This document shows, in pieces, positions 44,801-59,800 of a DNA stretch of 64,000 nucleotides. The translations under genes were made by a program, and so were the position numbers. Origin of the DNA: Maniola hyperantus. Its lineage: Eukaryota > Arthropoda > Insecta > Lepidoptera > Nymphalidae. A model generated the notes under the pieces. It worked only from the letters and a program-made list of their open reading frames with translations, was not told where the DNA came from and searched no databases. Numbering within the stretch: position 1 is the stretch's first letter; each line of letters starts with the position of its first letter. Location of the stretch: assembly GCF_902806685.2 (NCBI RefSeq), contig NC_048547.1, forward strand, positions 13,093,196 to 13,157,195, read 5' to 3'.

Positions 44801-47800
44801 CTCAATTAGGGATTTGACGACGGAATGAGTGAATAAATTACAAGTGTAAAATTACATCCTGTAATAAACACCGCGGGGGACAGTGGGAAACAAAACGAAG
44901 CACAACCTAATTAAAAGGCCCTATTGTAATTTAATTGTCTCAAGTAGAATGTTTTCCTACAAATTGCTTTGCGTCGAAATTTAAGTCCGTGGTTTTTCAC
45001 TCTGTTAAATGTTTTGTAGAAAATTTCTATCACAACTAAACAGACACTACATAATATAATAGAATAGATGATATAGATAATAAGTACAATATTTTAATAA
45101 ATAAATTGGTATTACAGTAGGTTAGATAGGTACAGTAGGTATTTAGGAACAGTAGGTGTCGAGACTGAAGTCGTAATCAATAATGCTTTTATAAAAAAGG
45201 AAATATAAAACAGTGAGCGTCGAATTAACTAATTCTTCTTCTACCTAGTAACTTTTTCTTTTAACTAGTTCTTAATTATTGGCTCTAGTTTTCCATACTC
45301 CATACATACATACAAGTAGCTAAGTAAATTCGTTAAATTCAATAAAGGTAAAAACAATACCTTTCTTATAGAATAAATAGATCACAAAGTATAATAATAC
45401 CTATAAAGTTTACCTTACCATAGATAATAATATTATGTAAAGTTACAAAAGCGTTTTTATCACATACATACATATTTTATTTATTAAATAATTCGGCTAT
45501 ACTAGGTCTTACAACCCTTAAAATATTTTGTTTACATTTTGTCTGCAGTCTGACAAAGCTAACAAAGTGTTATTGACAATTTATTATTTTTAGGGGCGGG
45601 TTTACTTAAGAAGTTTAGAACGACAAAGCCAGAAGTAACATTACTTTAGTTGTTATCTAGATCAATTTGTAAAATTACTACATGCTGCCCGTGACTTCGT
45701 CCACTTGGATTTAGTTTATTTTAATGCCATGGGAACTTTTTAATTTTCTGGGATAAAAAGACATAACCTTCATCCATGCCAGCTATCCCTGTGCCTACCA
45801 AATTTTACGTGGGTTCGCCCGTGAAAAGATAACAGACAGAGAGACAGACTTTTACGTTTATAATAATAGTATAAATGAATTTTACTTTAAGAATATTATA
45901 TTCAAAATAAAAACAACCTGCTCTTGATTTATATTCTTTAAACCGACTACTTAGACTCATAAATAAATCATGACGTTATACTGCTTTGTTACGACCGTTT
46001 ACATGTAAAATCGCTGTAAACAGTTTCTATGCCAGGTGAATTGATTTGACATGAGACAACTTAGTAGTACAAACAAAAACAGGCCATGAAATTATACAAG
46101 GATTTTGAGTTCAATTCTCGGCTGGGTCCATTTTTCTTTATAGACATATTCCTCATTGCTGAGGGTCACGACCACTTTCTCTTAATCACATAAATTTGTA
46201 GGTCTACTTTTGGGATAATAATGCATGGAATCCCAGATACTTCCGCATTTAACTCGATTAAGAGAACGATATTTCAACTCTAGGTTTTGCACTTATTATC
46301 AGATGTTTGTGATAATAACTGAGAGTTGAGAGCGATGGCTTGCCGAGGTAACAAAAAGGTCAAATTCAGACCTCCAAAGTCTAACCCATCCAGTTACCGA
46401 CTTGGCTCAACATTTCTTAACAATCGCAATCGAATATATGCATTATCTTAATTAGGCCACACGTGCCTTAACAATTTAGGAATTCAATAATGTTAGTAGT
46501 CTTATCTGGTAAGAGACTTCAACCGTGGTACTCGTCTCACTCACCTATCTTCTTTGTACTCGTCCGTTATACTTTTTATACCTATTTACCTTATTGTTGT
46601 TATGTTGCTTCAGTGCGAATATGTAAAGACTATTTTCTTAAAGGGGCACTCATAAAATTCTACGCAGCCTCTTGTCCCCAAAGCATACAAGGCTTTTCGG
46701 GAAACACGAAACGGAAAAGCCCATTTTATTGAGTTACAACTTTATAACCGTGCGCCCTAACAACTGCGAGGGTGGGTAGTGAATTTGATAAGCAAATATA
46801 TCACTAACTTTACTTATAAGTACATAGTACAATGTTAAATGATCGATACGATCATTTTCTTGCTTTGTAATTGTAAAAATTACAGTCAAAGAACGGTTAA
46901 TACTACGAAGGAAAAGTTTATATTCAGTATATTCAATTAGTACTTAAAATTCATCATAAAGTCTTTATCTAAATCTCTCTAATCTTTAAATATTTATAAA
47001 ATTGGTGCACTGTACTGTTACTGAATCAGGCACAATAAAAAAAAAGATCCGATTGGGACTAAATTACACACTCATATATAGGTCATAATATGTACATAAC
47101 ACTTACATAATAATTAACTAAACATTAACTAAACATAAATACTGCTCTAACTTTGATCAAAATCGGTTCACTAACCCGAGATACACTAACGCAAGCGACT
47201 GAGGCAAAGGTTACATAGAAATAAAATAGGGAAAATTATTTATGCAGGCAACACCAAATTTTGCAATACCCAAAAATTCATCTCATATTCATTCAGTGCT
47301 TACGTCACTCAGCAGTCAGCAGTCATTGGCTCGAAAAGCATTCGACGTTTCAACTTCCAAGGAGCATTTTCAAATTTAAAATTCAAGCCACGAATGCCAC
47401 GCCAAAAACAAACTCGAGCGTTCCATTGCTTATTTACATGATATTATTCGAAATTCAAATATTTGACCTTCGCTCTACGAGTAGGTATACGTGTATACAA
47501 CCCACAAGCTGTTGTAATTACGTCGAACTTTTGAACTTGCTGTTGATATACTATACGACTTGTAGGTAGGTGACTGAACTCTTTGATTTTGCGGGATAAA
47601 AATTTTGACTTTGCTCAGACTTAAGATTGAGTTAAAACGAGACAGATTTATGTGAGAGATATAGCTCTGTCTCGTTTTAACTCTGTCTTAAGTCTAAGCT
47701 AAGTCAGAGTGCGCTCTATAGATATCACCCTAAGATGCAAGCTATCTCTGAAGATCGAAAACCATCAAAATCGGTTAAGCGGATGAGCCGTGAAAAGGTA

Positions 47801-50800
47801 ACAGACAGACAAACACACTTTCGCATTTATTTTCGTATGGAACGTTTTAGATTGAGCTATATTTCAATTCCCAACCGGTTTTAGAAGGAATCTGCCACGC
47901 AAATTAAATACGTAATATTATAATGAATCTGCTATTGAATAATTTATCTACTAATAAATAATAAAACGCCAGAAACACGTGTGTCCTTCTGTATACAATA
48001 TACATACACGTGACTTGGACGGGTGCCTCAACGACTAAAAAATATGTAAATTACGCTAGGCCTCTCCTTGTAAAATATTATTAGGTACATATATATTAAA
48101 AAAATCAACAAATTAACAATCACGATATATTATTATGGACTTACTAGCTGATGCTCGCGACTTCGTCCGCGTGGATTTACATTTTTCAAAATCCCGCGGG
48201 AACTCTTTGATTTTCCGGTATAAAAGTAGGTAGCTTATAGGTATGTGTTAATCCAGGGTACAATCTATCTCCATTCCAAATTTCATCCAAATCCTTTCAG
48301 CCGTTTTTGCGTGATTGAGTAACAAACATCCAAACATCCACACTTTCACATTTATAATATTATATTAATATTATGGAATTATTTAAACCTACTTAAAATA
48401 TAAACTATTATGCACCCTGTGCGATAGTTCTGTATTCTGCTCGCTGTAGTTTTGTGTAATATTAAACTTGCCCAAGCACGGATGGACGTCTGGAACCAAA
48501 ATCAAATGGATGACTCGAGGAAGAGTTGCTTTGCTCTACGTCTGCCAAAGTACCGGCCCACATGGTCTAAATAATATATGCGCAAATTGATCTGTTCTTA
48601 TTACTATAAGTTCCATTGTAGTGACGACCAAATAGCTGTATTGTTAAAGTGTGCAATGACTTGCAGTTTTCTCCTGGATAAAAAGACAGGAGGTTTTGTA
48701 TTGGGTGAGAACAGAAAGCTTAAGAAAGATTTCATTACAAAGAACTCATTACTGTTGTCGTAAATTTATCAGGACGATGAGAATGCAGATCAAGTAGGAT
48801 TAGATTTATGCAGATTAGGCGGTAGGCCACCGCGCCGGACGGACTGAACTAGGTTCGCAAATCGAAATGAACTGATGAAAATGTTTCATAAATGAGCACG
48901 TATCTGATAAAGCCGATCTGACATAGGTAGGTATACCTGTTCCGTTTGACCTGTCTATTTTTCCCAGCTTGACGTATAACCTGTAAAGTAGTGCAACATA
49001 CATAACTGAGATTTATAGCGCGTCCTTAGACTTTTGTCATATTTAGAGTTAAAACAAGGCAGTTTTATGTGAGAGACATACATCTGTCTCGTTATAACTG
49101 TTGTAATATGTCAGAGCTAAGTCAAAGTACGCTGTAAAAATCTCAGCTAGAGGTAATATGCCTGTCTTTAGTGAGAGCTAGCGCGCACCACGGAGCGACG
49201 GGGAAAAAACGTAGGTACGGAAATTTACCGTGGTGCGCGCTAGCTCTTATACTCGTATAGTCGTTGAGGGCAATATTTACTCCTAGACGTGGAGCTCGAA
49301 GTCTAGAGCGAGTTGAAAATTAGCTTTTTTATTCTTGTTTGTGCAAAAATTTTAAAACCATTTCGTTTTATGTTTCCACGGCGGACCCAGAATGGCGCAT
49401 TGTTCTCTTCACCTATGTGTGTAATTTTGCCTTTAAACGTAAAAATCGCTGAGGCAGACAGAAAAAGCACTTCTGACTTCTGTCGAAAATGAATCGTTTA
49501 GATATAAGTATAAACTTTTAAAGGAATAGATATACTCGTAGCACGCCCCATACAAACTGTTGGGATATTTAGAATTTATAGGAAAAATATCAGTAAAAAG
49601 AAAAATTTGGACGTCCTGTTTGAGATATGTATTTGAAGTAAGTGAATATGTCATCGAATGTAAAACAAAAAATAAGAATAAGAACATATTTAAATATAAA
49701 CAATTTAGTTTACAGCCAGTTCCAACACAAACGTTGTTTTAATCTTATCAGATTTAATCTTTGTAATGTTGTAAATTAAAAATATTTAAAAGTACCTACA
49801 CCTGACTAAAATCTAAAAACTCGACTAAAGTTGAGTCAGTTAACTGAAATTTCTTTCTTCTGAAACAGGCCTTGTATAGGGTAGAGTTATCAAAATTCAA
49901 ATGTAAGAAGGAAAAATCTTATCAAATATGAAATAATTCTTTTGCCAGAAAGTGTAAAGAGAACGACACGGGGTTTCAAAAAATGGTAATTCTTTCTTAT
50001 CTTTTATTAAAAGTCACCTTTATGTAAATAGGAAAGTCATATCAAAACAAAAGCAATATGGTGAGGTAACCGATTTTTTCAAATCCATTTCGGATTTTCA
50101 CCTTATGGGGCACAATAAGCAGTGCAAAGATTATTATTTATTTTACAGAGGTACGAGTACTTACCGTAAAACAATATGCAAAGATGTAAAAAAATCTACC
50201 TACATCTTTAACAGTTTAAAAGTGACTTAAATAGGGGATAAAAGTTTTCGATCTTGGCACCATTCCTTCACCATTTTACCACCGACCGCACCGCAAGACG
50301 TCGTGCGAGTTTCCATCCTTATGTCGTCGACATTTCATTTACACGCTCGAAACGTTTTGCGCCATTATTCCTCATACGCATAAAGCCTGGAATACTCTTT
50401 CACGATCTGTGCTTCCTACCAATTACAACCCCAGTATCTTGAAAGCAAGAGTGAATAGGCATCTTCTAGGTAAACACGTCCCATCTTAGGCCGCATCATC
50501 ACTTTCCATCAGGTGTGATTGTGGTCAAGCGTTTGCCTATATAATTAAAAAAAAAACCGGCTAAGTGCGAGTCAGGCTCGCGCACCGAGGGTTCCGTATT
50601 AAATTCATATTTTATCGACATTTTGCACGATAATTCAAAAACTACATATGATGCATAAAATAAATAAAAATCGGTTTTGGAATGCACAGGTGAATACCTT
50701 TCATATGAAACCCCACTTGATATAGTTATCTTACTTTGAAAATTGAAACACTAATTATTAGTTCATGACCACAATTTAATTTTTTTTGTGTGATGTAACC

Positions 50801-53800
50801 ACAAAACCACGGTTTTCAGATTTTTTTCCAAGTGTCTGCTATAAGACCTACCTACCTGCCAAATTTCATGATTCTAGGTCAACGGGAAGTATCCTGTAGG
50901 TTTCTTGACAGACCGACCGACAGACAGACAACAAAGTGATCCTATAAGGGTTCCGTTTTTCCTTTTGAAGTACGGAACCCTAAAAAATGAAAGTCCGTTA
51001 TTTTTAGGGTTCATACTCGAAGGATATAGTATATATACCATATTCGCAAGGTGCTGGAATAGCGCCTTCGCACCGGAAGTCGCAGCGTTGGAAGACCCCC
51101 CACTAAGTGGACGGACGAACATAAGTACTTCCTACAAATCCAAGGCGGTATTAAATTTTAATTTTTAACTAGGCACGAGGAAAGCGTACTTTCCCCCTAC
51201 ATCGATCAACTTTTAAAGACAGCAATACAAACAAAACATTTCGTTTTTGGCGCCAACCAGTCGCCATGCGTGACCTGTGAAGGGTCGCCTAATTGACATG
51301 CTGAAATGAACCTTATTCCGATAACCAGATCGCATAAAACCGGTTGTCGCAGTGAAAGCGCCATAGATCAATAAGTTAATAAAACAGAGGTGGCAATTGA
51401 ATTTGCCTTGATTGCATTGCGTTGTGTTATGTATAGTCATACATACTGTTATAAGCACATTTGTGTATTCGTCGACTATGTTGTTTCGTTTGTCTTTACG
51501 TAAATTTTGGGTTTGTTTCGTAAAGGTTTCTACAAACATATAATAGGTTAACAAATTACATGGCAACATATCAAAGCGATATTATCAATAATACGATGAC
51601 TCGCCTCGGCTTCGAACAGATGGGTTTACAATTAACCTAAGTATTAAACTTTTAACAATTATTATTACTAATAGTTCATATTAAAAGTTTAAGTTTCAGT
51701 TTATTATTATTTCTTAGGAAGTATTAAATAGCGCATAGAGGGTCTTCCAAAATTCGTATAAACCGCTGCGCTGTTAGTTTAAAGTTTCCTAACCACTTCA
51801 AATTATCGATTTAACTAAAAAAGTACGTGAAATTACGTCAAACGTTTATGACGTAACATCTGTGTATTTTATACAAGCAAACGTTTTGACGTTTGATAAA
51901 AGGTCGCTGATTTGACTAGTAGCCATTTAGCTAGCCAATTAGCCATCATCTCTATTCTCCTGCCCGACTGTGCCGAACCTACTATGTCTATAGCAACCCT
52001 TATTCTATAACAACTATCTGATAGGAATGAATATACCGATAAATACTACAAATACATGCACCAAATCGGCCACAAACAGTAATTACTGACATCGAACAAT
52101 TAATGGACTGTGGAAATGCCTCGTAGTCGGTTTCCATCTGATATAATATTGTATCTCTCATCAGTTGAAAACTTGAAACGAGTAATTTAAAAAGTTTTTG
52201 AACCACAACTGCGGTTTAATTATGTCTGTCATATTTTGTTCTATAAATGAACAAATAATTAAAGAAAAAAAATTTCACATCGAAAAATAGCGCCTTATAA
52301 TTATTCTTTTCAAAAAAATTAAGACTAGTGTTATCGGGATGATGTAAGGATTCTAACATCGCGACAGGTCGAGATGGTTATCGGCTATGAGGCGGGGGGA
52401 CGCCCCGCACACCCGCACATCACCCGCGCTCGTCCGCACAGGGTTAGCGCGGGGGCTGTGCGGGTGTGCGGGGTGCTCCTTTCCCGATTGCCATCTCGAC
52501 CTGTCGCATACTATACATCCAAATATGTATCAGGCATTCAAAAGTTATGGTGGAATCAAGAAACACACACATACCTATGTATCTGAAATCTGAATACATT
52601 ACACACCTTTTTTTGGGCATTCGTGTAATAAATAAAAGCATTTTACGCTCAAGTCTCAACGTATTTAATTTTCTATTGTGTGGCCCTCACGTGTCATGTG
52701 TGACACGTATCGATCGCCGTAAAATACGAAATTCTTATGTACCTAAACAATGATTTGATCGTAGGTATCGGTAAACGTCAATGTTTGTTCGTTGACGTTG
52801 TTTGAAACTTTGTAAAGTTGTTGTTGGGACTTGCGGGAAGGTTTCTGACATCGAACCATCAAGGTACAATACCTGGTAAAGTATATTATTATCTTTGTAC
52901 TGCCAAAACAAAGTTCAGCTTGTCACTTCTAAATTCCATTTGATCTTTGACCCTAGCGATTTTCTCTACAATATAATAATACTACATCAAGCCAATCTAT
53001 TAACGAATTAAATATTCTTTGTGAAGTTACACATTAAACTCCCAACATAGGGCTACTCCCTCTGTTAAGAGGGTAAAGTAACTTGGATACATCAAACAAC
53101 GCGCTTAAGAGAAGACATAACATGAGTCTGTATGTGTGCGTGTATAGAATAGAATAGAATAGAAAATTGGAATGGAGATAGGATTAACACATAGGCTTCT
53201 TTTTATCCTGGAAAATCAAAGAGTTCCCGTGGGATTTTGAAAAATGTAAATCCACGCGGACGAAGTCGCGGGCAACAGCTAGTACAATAATATTACATCA
53301 AGCCAATCTATTAACAAATTAAATATTATTTGTGAAGTTATACAGTAAACTCCCAACATAGGGAGCAGGGAGGGTAAAGTTACTTGGATACATCAAACAA
53401 CGCGCTTAAGAGAAGAAATAACACTAATATTATAAATGCGAAGGTTTGTACAGTACAGAATGACATTTCAGCTTTGTAGGAGCATTTTCTCTGTCACTCA
53501 TACCCATGTTACATGTGTGAGTGTATATTTTTTTGTTACTATTTCACGCAAAAACTGCCGCGTACTGTAACATAGTTAATTCCGGACCGGAATTCCCGGC
53601 GCTCCCTCTGCTTGAGGTCTTTTGACTTTACTGCTCAAGTATTAGAGGCACCGTATATAACCTAACCCGTAGGTTTAACTGGTAATGTGTGGCACAGCTT
53701 AAAAAAAATAAACGTTTATGTTTTCTTTCTTTGTTTCTTTCTTTTAAAAATGTTATCTAGCTTAAAACACTAGATCTTCCGTGGTCCGGTCAACCGTACT

Positions 53801-56800
53801 ATGGATTAAAAAAAGTTCCATAGTCCGATTAACCGGACAACTGAATTGTACTACTGGTAAAAGATGGCTGCATTCTTGGACCCAGTGGTCCGGTTGTTTG
53901 GCAGAGGCTTAGCTTGCGTATAACTTCTCCTTCCCTGGAGAGGCCCTTCTTGCTCTTTAGTTGAGCAACGGACTCTACAAATTAGCTGCAGGCGACGGCT
54001 GAAGGGCTTTAGCTGTGTCGAGAATTGCCAAGTAGATCGTTTTGAACCCAAATTATAGCCTAGTGTTATATTTTAATACTAGCTACTGCCCGCGACTTCG
54101 TCCGCGTGGAATTAAGTTTTTAAAAAATCCCGTGGGCACTCTTCGATTTTCCGAGATAAAATTAGCCTACGTCACTCTCCAGGTCTTTATCTATGCCCAT
54201 GCAAAAATCACGTCAATCCGTTGCACCGTTGCGACGTGATTGAAGGACAAACCAACAAACAACACACACTTTCGCATCAGTACCCTTATTATAAATGCGA
54301 AAGTGTGTTTGTTTGTTGGTTTATTGGTTACACTTAAAACTGACAATGGACGTGAATTTTACGTATTTTGGAAGACCCTCTATTTAATAATCTCTATATA
54401 TAAATAAATTAAAAATAACTTATTTTTGATGTAGTCAAATACCCAATTAAACTCAGTCGAGAATTGCGGGAGTAAGATAGTTGACCAACTTAGATTTTAC
54501 TGATACCTGATACCTACCTAGCTTAAATTGACTTTTGGAGCTAAAAATTCGTTTTTCAATTTCCTGAAAACAAAGTTTGTTTGGCTTTTATTGTAATAAA
54601 ACGAATCTAAACAATCACAACGCAGGCACGCAAGGCAGGGTGCCCAGAACGCTGGCAGCGTTACCTCGTTGAATGGCCAGACTAATATGCTGATCGAGGT
54701 AACTGCCAGCCCTCCAGTCATGGAGCAAAATTTTCAGTCTTGCTTTGCATCAAAAATCTTTAAAGCCAAAGCGGCATAACGGAAAGTCTGTCTATTGAAG
54801 CCCGCAATTTTCATCTCCTCGCAAATAGGAAGCGGTATTGACACTGAAAATTATCGGGAAAAATGTGGAAAACGGCAGGAGTTCCCCGATGGAAGTGGGC
54901 CGCAATTACCGGTCGCAAAGAGACGTCTCTTTCGATCGGGGTCAGGATGCGACGGTGAAATAACCTGAGGCTGCTTAAAGCTTTTGCCCCATTTGGTAAG
55001 TTTATCCTATGATCTTATGATGGCCTAGTATTTTTCGTAGACGTCCTTAAAATAGGATCTAGCACTCTCGCCCCACGAACCCATGGTCTTCACCCCAAAA
55101 GGCACAAATAAAAAAAATCTAATAGGTAGCTTTTCCCAGATGTTTGAGATACTATTAGCAGCCAAACGCCGAGACATTTGTAAATTCAAAATAAATATGT
55201 TCTTACATATGTATGTAATATATACCTACCGAATATCACGGTAATATTACTGTAAGAACTAGCGAAGGTGGTGCTTGTTGGAGTCATACAACAAAACGGA
55301 GGACAAAACTGACTAAATAAAAGTAACAAGCGGGAAAATATGAAAAGTGAGGAGTTAGTGATGAAAGTAGGGCGTAATTATCTGCGTACAGTGGCATACT
55401 GTGGAATGTGGATGGCATACTGGTCCACAATAGAGACAGGATGCGGACGCGGGAGCGCCGGGGGCTGTGGAACCTTGCCTATGATTTTTGAAAAGATTCC
55501 GTACCTCAAAAGGAAAAAGAAACCCATAGAATCACTTTGTTGTCTGTCTGTCTAACGTGGCTGTCAAGAAAACCTATAGGCTACTTCCAGATGACCTAGA
55601 ATCAGGTAGGAAGGTCTTATAGCACAAGTAAAGGAAAAAATCCAAAAACCGTGAATTTGTGGTTACATCACATAAAAAAATTAAAATCTGTTCACGAAAA
55701 AGTTAGTTTGCTAAATCACATTAGGCAGGTTACTTGCAGTGTTCTATATAAAAGTGTTTGGTACGGAACCGGCGATGGCGATTCCGACTCGCACTTCACC
55801 GGTTTTTTTTTAACATGATCAACCCATCGCCGGCTCACTACACTACTGAGCACACGTCTCCTGTCAGAATGAGAAAAGTTTGGCCATAGTCTATCACGCT
55901 GGCCAATTGCTGATTGGCAAAGGCCTAAAACGCACATAACTCCGAAAAGTTAGAGTCCCCTAGATCGAACCCCCGATTTCCCGAATAGGAGGCGGACAGC
56001 TCTTAACTACAAAGCCTTTCACTGCTCAAAAGTGGTCAAATAATCTACCGCATGATATTCGAAGATCGAACGACCCTTATTATAATTTTATCTATTCTGC
56101 CCATAGATCTGATTCTGCCTATGACTTTTTTTAACAGCTTTAATTTTCTTGAAGTCATTTCCTCCGATCTTGGAGCAATGTTTTTACAGGCTGAAATGAA
56201 TGACGTCACTCTTGCTTGCCTACTTTTAATAATAATTTATATTTAGAGTGCTATACAGGGCACCCTTTGGGTCCGACCACCCGACCTATGTAAAATTGTG
56301 ACGTCACTATGTCAGGACATCAAGCCAGCAATATTTTAGTGCGAGTTAAGACCCTTGGGATTGTAATTAAAGCCCTGTTAAATATCACTTGCTTTAACGG
56401 TGAAAGAAACCATGATCACAGAGATGTCAAAGTTAAAGTCGGATCAATCTAAAATAAAATTAGTCATCCCATATTTACCCGAGTATTTAGCTTGCCGCAA
56501 CTGGGATAGAACTATGATAGTATGTAGGTTGCGTTAACACGGACATCCTATTTCATATTCATATTCGTCAATTTGTCTACACCTACGATGCAATGTTGGG
56601 AAGTTGGAATAGGTACTTTCATTGCGTGACTAATCTTTTAAAACTAGGTATTCATTAAGTCATCATCATCATCATCAACCGATAGACGTCCACTGCTGGA
56701 CATAGGTCTCTTGTTGAATCCAACGGCTCCCTGTGACTCGTCTGATGTCGTCCGTCCACCTAGTGGAGGGTCTTTCAACGCTGCGTCTTCCGGTGCGAGG

Positions 56801-59800
56801 TCGCCATTCCAGCACATTGAGACCCCAACCCCAGAGCAATGATAATAGTACAGCAGACCCAACGAAGTCGTCTAGACAAAGCAACCACCTAGTATCCGCC
56901 TATTCATTAAATATCTGGGCACTATTTGACAAACACTAGAAGTGTCGTAATAAACTGTGAAGTACGTACTTGTACGTATTTAGTTCAATACCCTCAAGTA
57001 CTTTAAACCCCCGCATGATAGTCTAGTACAGTTAACATAGAGTAATTTTTTTTATTCCGATAAAAGTTAGCCCTTGACTGCAATCTCACCTGGTGGTAAG
57101 TGATGATGCAATGTAAGATAAATGCGGGGTGACCTGGAAGGGGTATGGCAGTTTTTATTAAACCCATACGCCTTTGGTTTCTACAAGGCATCGTACCGGA
57201 ACGCCAAATCGCTTGGCGGCGCTTACATTGCCCCCAATCCGTTTTTCGGAAATAACTAGGTAGGTAAGTATAAGTATTAAGTCTATATTCATATTTTAGT
57301 TTTTAAATAATTAACTATGTACTCGAAAACATCGTGCATGCCTGAAAGTTCTCCATAATGTTCTAAAAAGTTTGTGAAATCCGCCAATCCGCACTTGGTC
57401 AGCGTCGTAGACTATGGCCAAAACCCTTCTCAATCTAAGAGGAGAGCCGTGCTCTGTAGTGAGCCGGCCATGATTTGATCATGATGATAATGTTGATTTT
57501 TCTTAAACTCTGTAGTGTGTAAGTATCTTTAACGGACCCTTAGTTAGGTAGGTATATTGTAGACAGTTTGAAAGTTCATCTAACCTTTAAAGTTCAGGAG
57601 CTGTAATAATCACCATAAACCCTCGGGTCTCGAGGGTACGGAGAGTTATTTGCCGTTCGGATTGTTACTTTACGAGTTGAAGACAATCCGCGAAACGATT
57701 ATTGAAGTGAAGCTGTGATAGATCAAGAGATGGTGGACATTAGATGTCTATTAACCTTATTAATGACTAGCTTATGCTCGCGAGTCGCGACTTCGTCCGC
57801 GTGGACTACATAAATTTTCAAAAATCCTTTCTTAGCGGATGCCTACTTCATAATAGCTATCTGCATGCTAAATTTCAGCCCGATTCGTCCAATAGTTTGA
57901 ACTGTGCGTTCATAGATCAGTCAGTCAGTCAGTCACCATTTCATTTTATTTAGCTTACATTTTAGCTACATTTTATCACGTAAAAATCCATGGTTACCGC
58001 GGGGTTTTTAAACATATAATTATCCACTATAATATATTATTGCTATGACTTTTAATAAAACGTTTTGAAATTTGAAATTAATAAATTCTCTTAGCTAAAA
58101 TCTATTACTTGCTCTCAATCTATACTCGTTCGTAGGTAAATACCTACTTACGGTAAAGGAAAATTTTCTTCAAGAGAGGAAAACAACAAACAATTTCTTT
58201 GTCAAACAGCTACAAAGAAGGTATTCTTTTGTACAAAGTTATGATAATCTACACTTCTAAACTAATAAATATTATAAAGATTATTATAAAGAGGTAAAGT
58301 TTCTAGTAGGTGTGTACAGTACGCGGCAGAAAATAATGTGCATCGACCTTTAGAAGGAGACAGCGGATTTGTAGAAAAGTTACAGAGGTGCGTGCCCGGG
58401 ATCGGACCCCCGACCTCCTGAATAGGCAACGGACGTCTTATCCACTAGGCTATCACAGCAATCCAATTTATTTAGTATCTTTTTAGTAGTACCTACTTAG
58501 TAGTAGTTTTAGTATCTACTTGTTATCAAAGGAAATTGTTCAAACATTTTACAAAACAAAACTTTAGCCCGACTGACCTACTATAGAAATGTCTGTTTCC
58601 ATTGTTTTAGAAACACAAGACTTTTGATCTGGTGTTTCTTGTCCATACTTATTAAATGACAGATTTAGGCAGATTGAAAAGTTATGCAGCCTTGAGTAGT
58701 TTCCAATGTGCCACACAATTCAAATTCAAGGTTTATCATAGGAACTTTAAAAATATTACTATAGCAGCTGATGCTCGCGACTTCATCCGCGTAGACTACA
58801 CAAATTTCAAACTCTTATTTTATCCCTTTAGGGGTTGAATTTTCAAAAATCCTTTCTTAGCGGATGTCTACGTCACGTCCGTCGTGGTTTGAGCTGTGCA
58901 TTGATAGATCAGTCAGTCACTTCAGTCAGTCAGTCAATCAGTCAGTCACTTTTCCTTTTATATATTTATAAAATAGTGACAGTCATCAAAACTTACCCTT
59001 TATAAGTAGAGCGAATCGATAATAGCATCCTAGGAGATGTTGTGTGTCCCATTGTTACAGTACGTCACGTTGCCAGAAGGAATCGTAGAAAAGATTTCTC
59101 CTGGTAACGTGACGTACCGTAACAATGGAAACATCTCCCAGGATGCTCTTATCGATTCGCGCTATATACATAGAGGGTAGTGCTATGTTTCATATTACTT
59201 ACTTTTATGTATTTACTCAGCAGTCAACCACAAAACTGATATTTTATGATCACAGTTTACAATCTAGCATCCACAGCCCTTAGCTTAGCCTTTTATGGCG
59301 TGTACTTTTATACTCGTAAAGCGAAATGTCGTTTTTTTGTTGTGGCATTATATTTAGCTTTTATTGCTGGGATTCAGAGTTCTTAAATCTTCAATATAAG
59401 TTGGTAACAGATCTCTTGATGAAAAATATATTATAGGTATTACTAGTGGCGGTAATCACTTAACATCTAGATTCTAGATGACCTACCTGCTCGTTTGCTC
59501 AGTTTTATTATCGCCAGAGGCGGATTAAATGTCGAGAGCGCCCTAGGCAAGCATAGGCTCCCTCTAACAGCCATATTAAAAAAATTACTAACTAATTTCA
59601 AAAGAACGAGGAATCGTCTCATTGCATAGACATATTCATCCATATATGTGTGGATATGGATCAGTAATCCATATTCCATATTTATAAATGCGAAAGTGTG
59701 TCTGTTTGTCTGTGTGTGTGTCTGTCTCTCTGCTTGTATGCTAGCTTTTCACGGCCCAAAAGTATAACCAATTTTAATAAAATTTGATAACGAGTTAGCT

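Noticed and set aside
51213..51569. 118-codon minus-strand frame
   Set aside because: No recognisable domain, mixed composition, no neighbours suggesting a gene.
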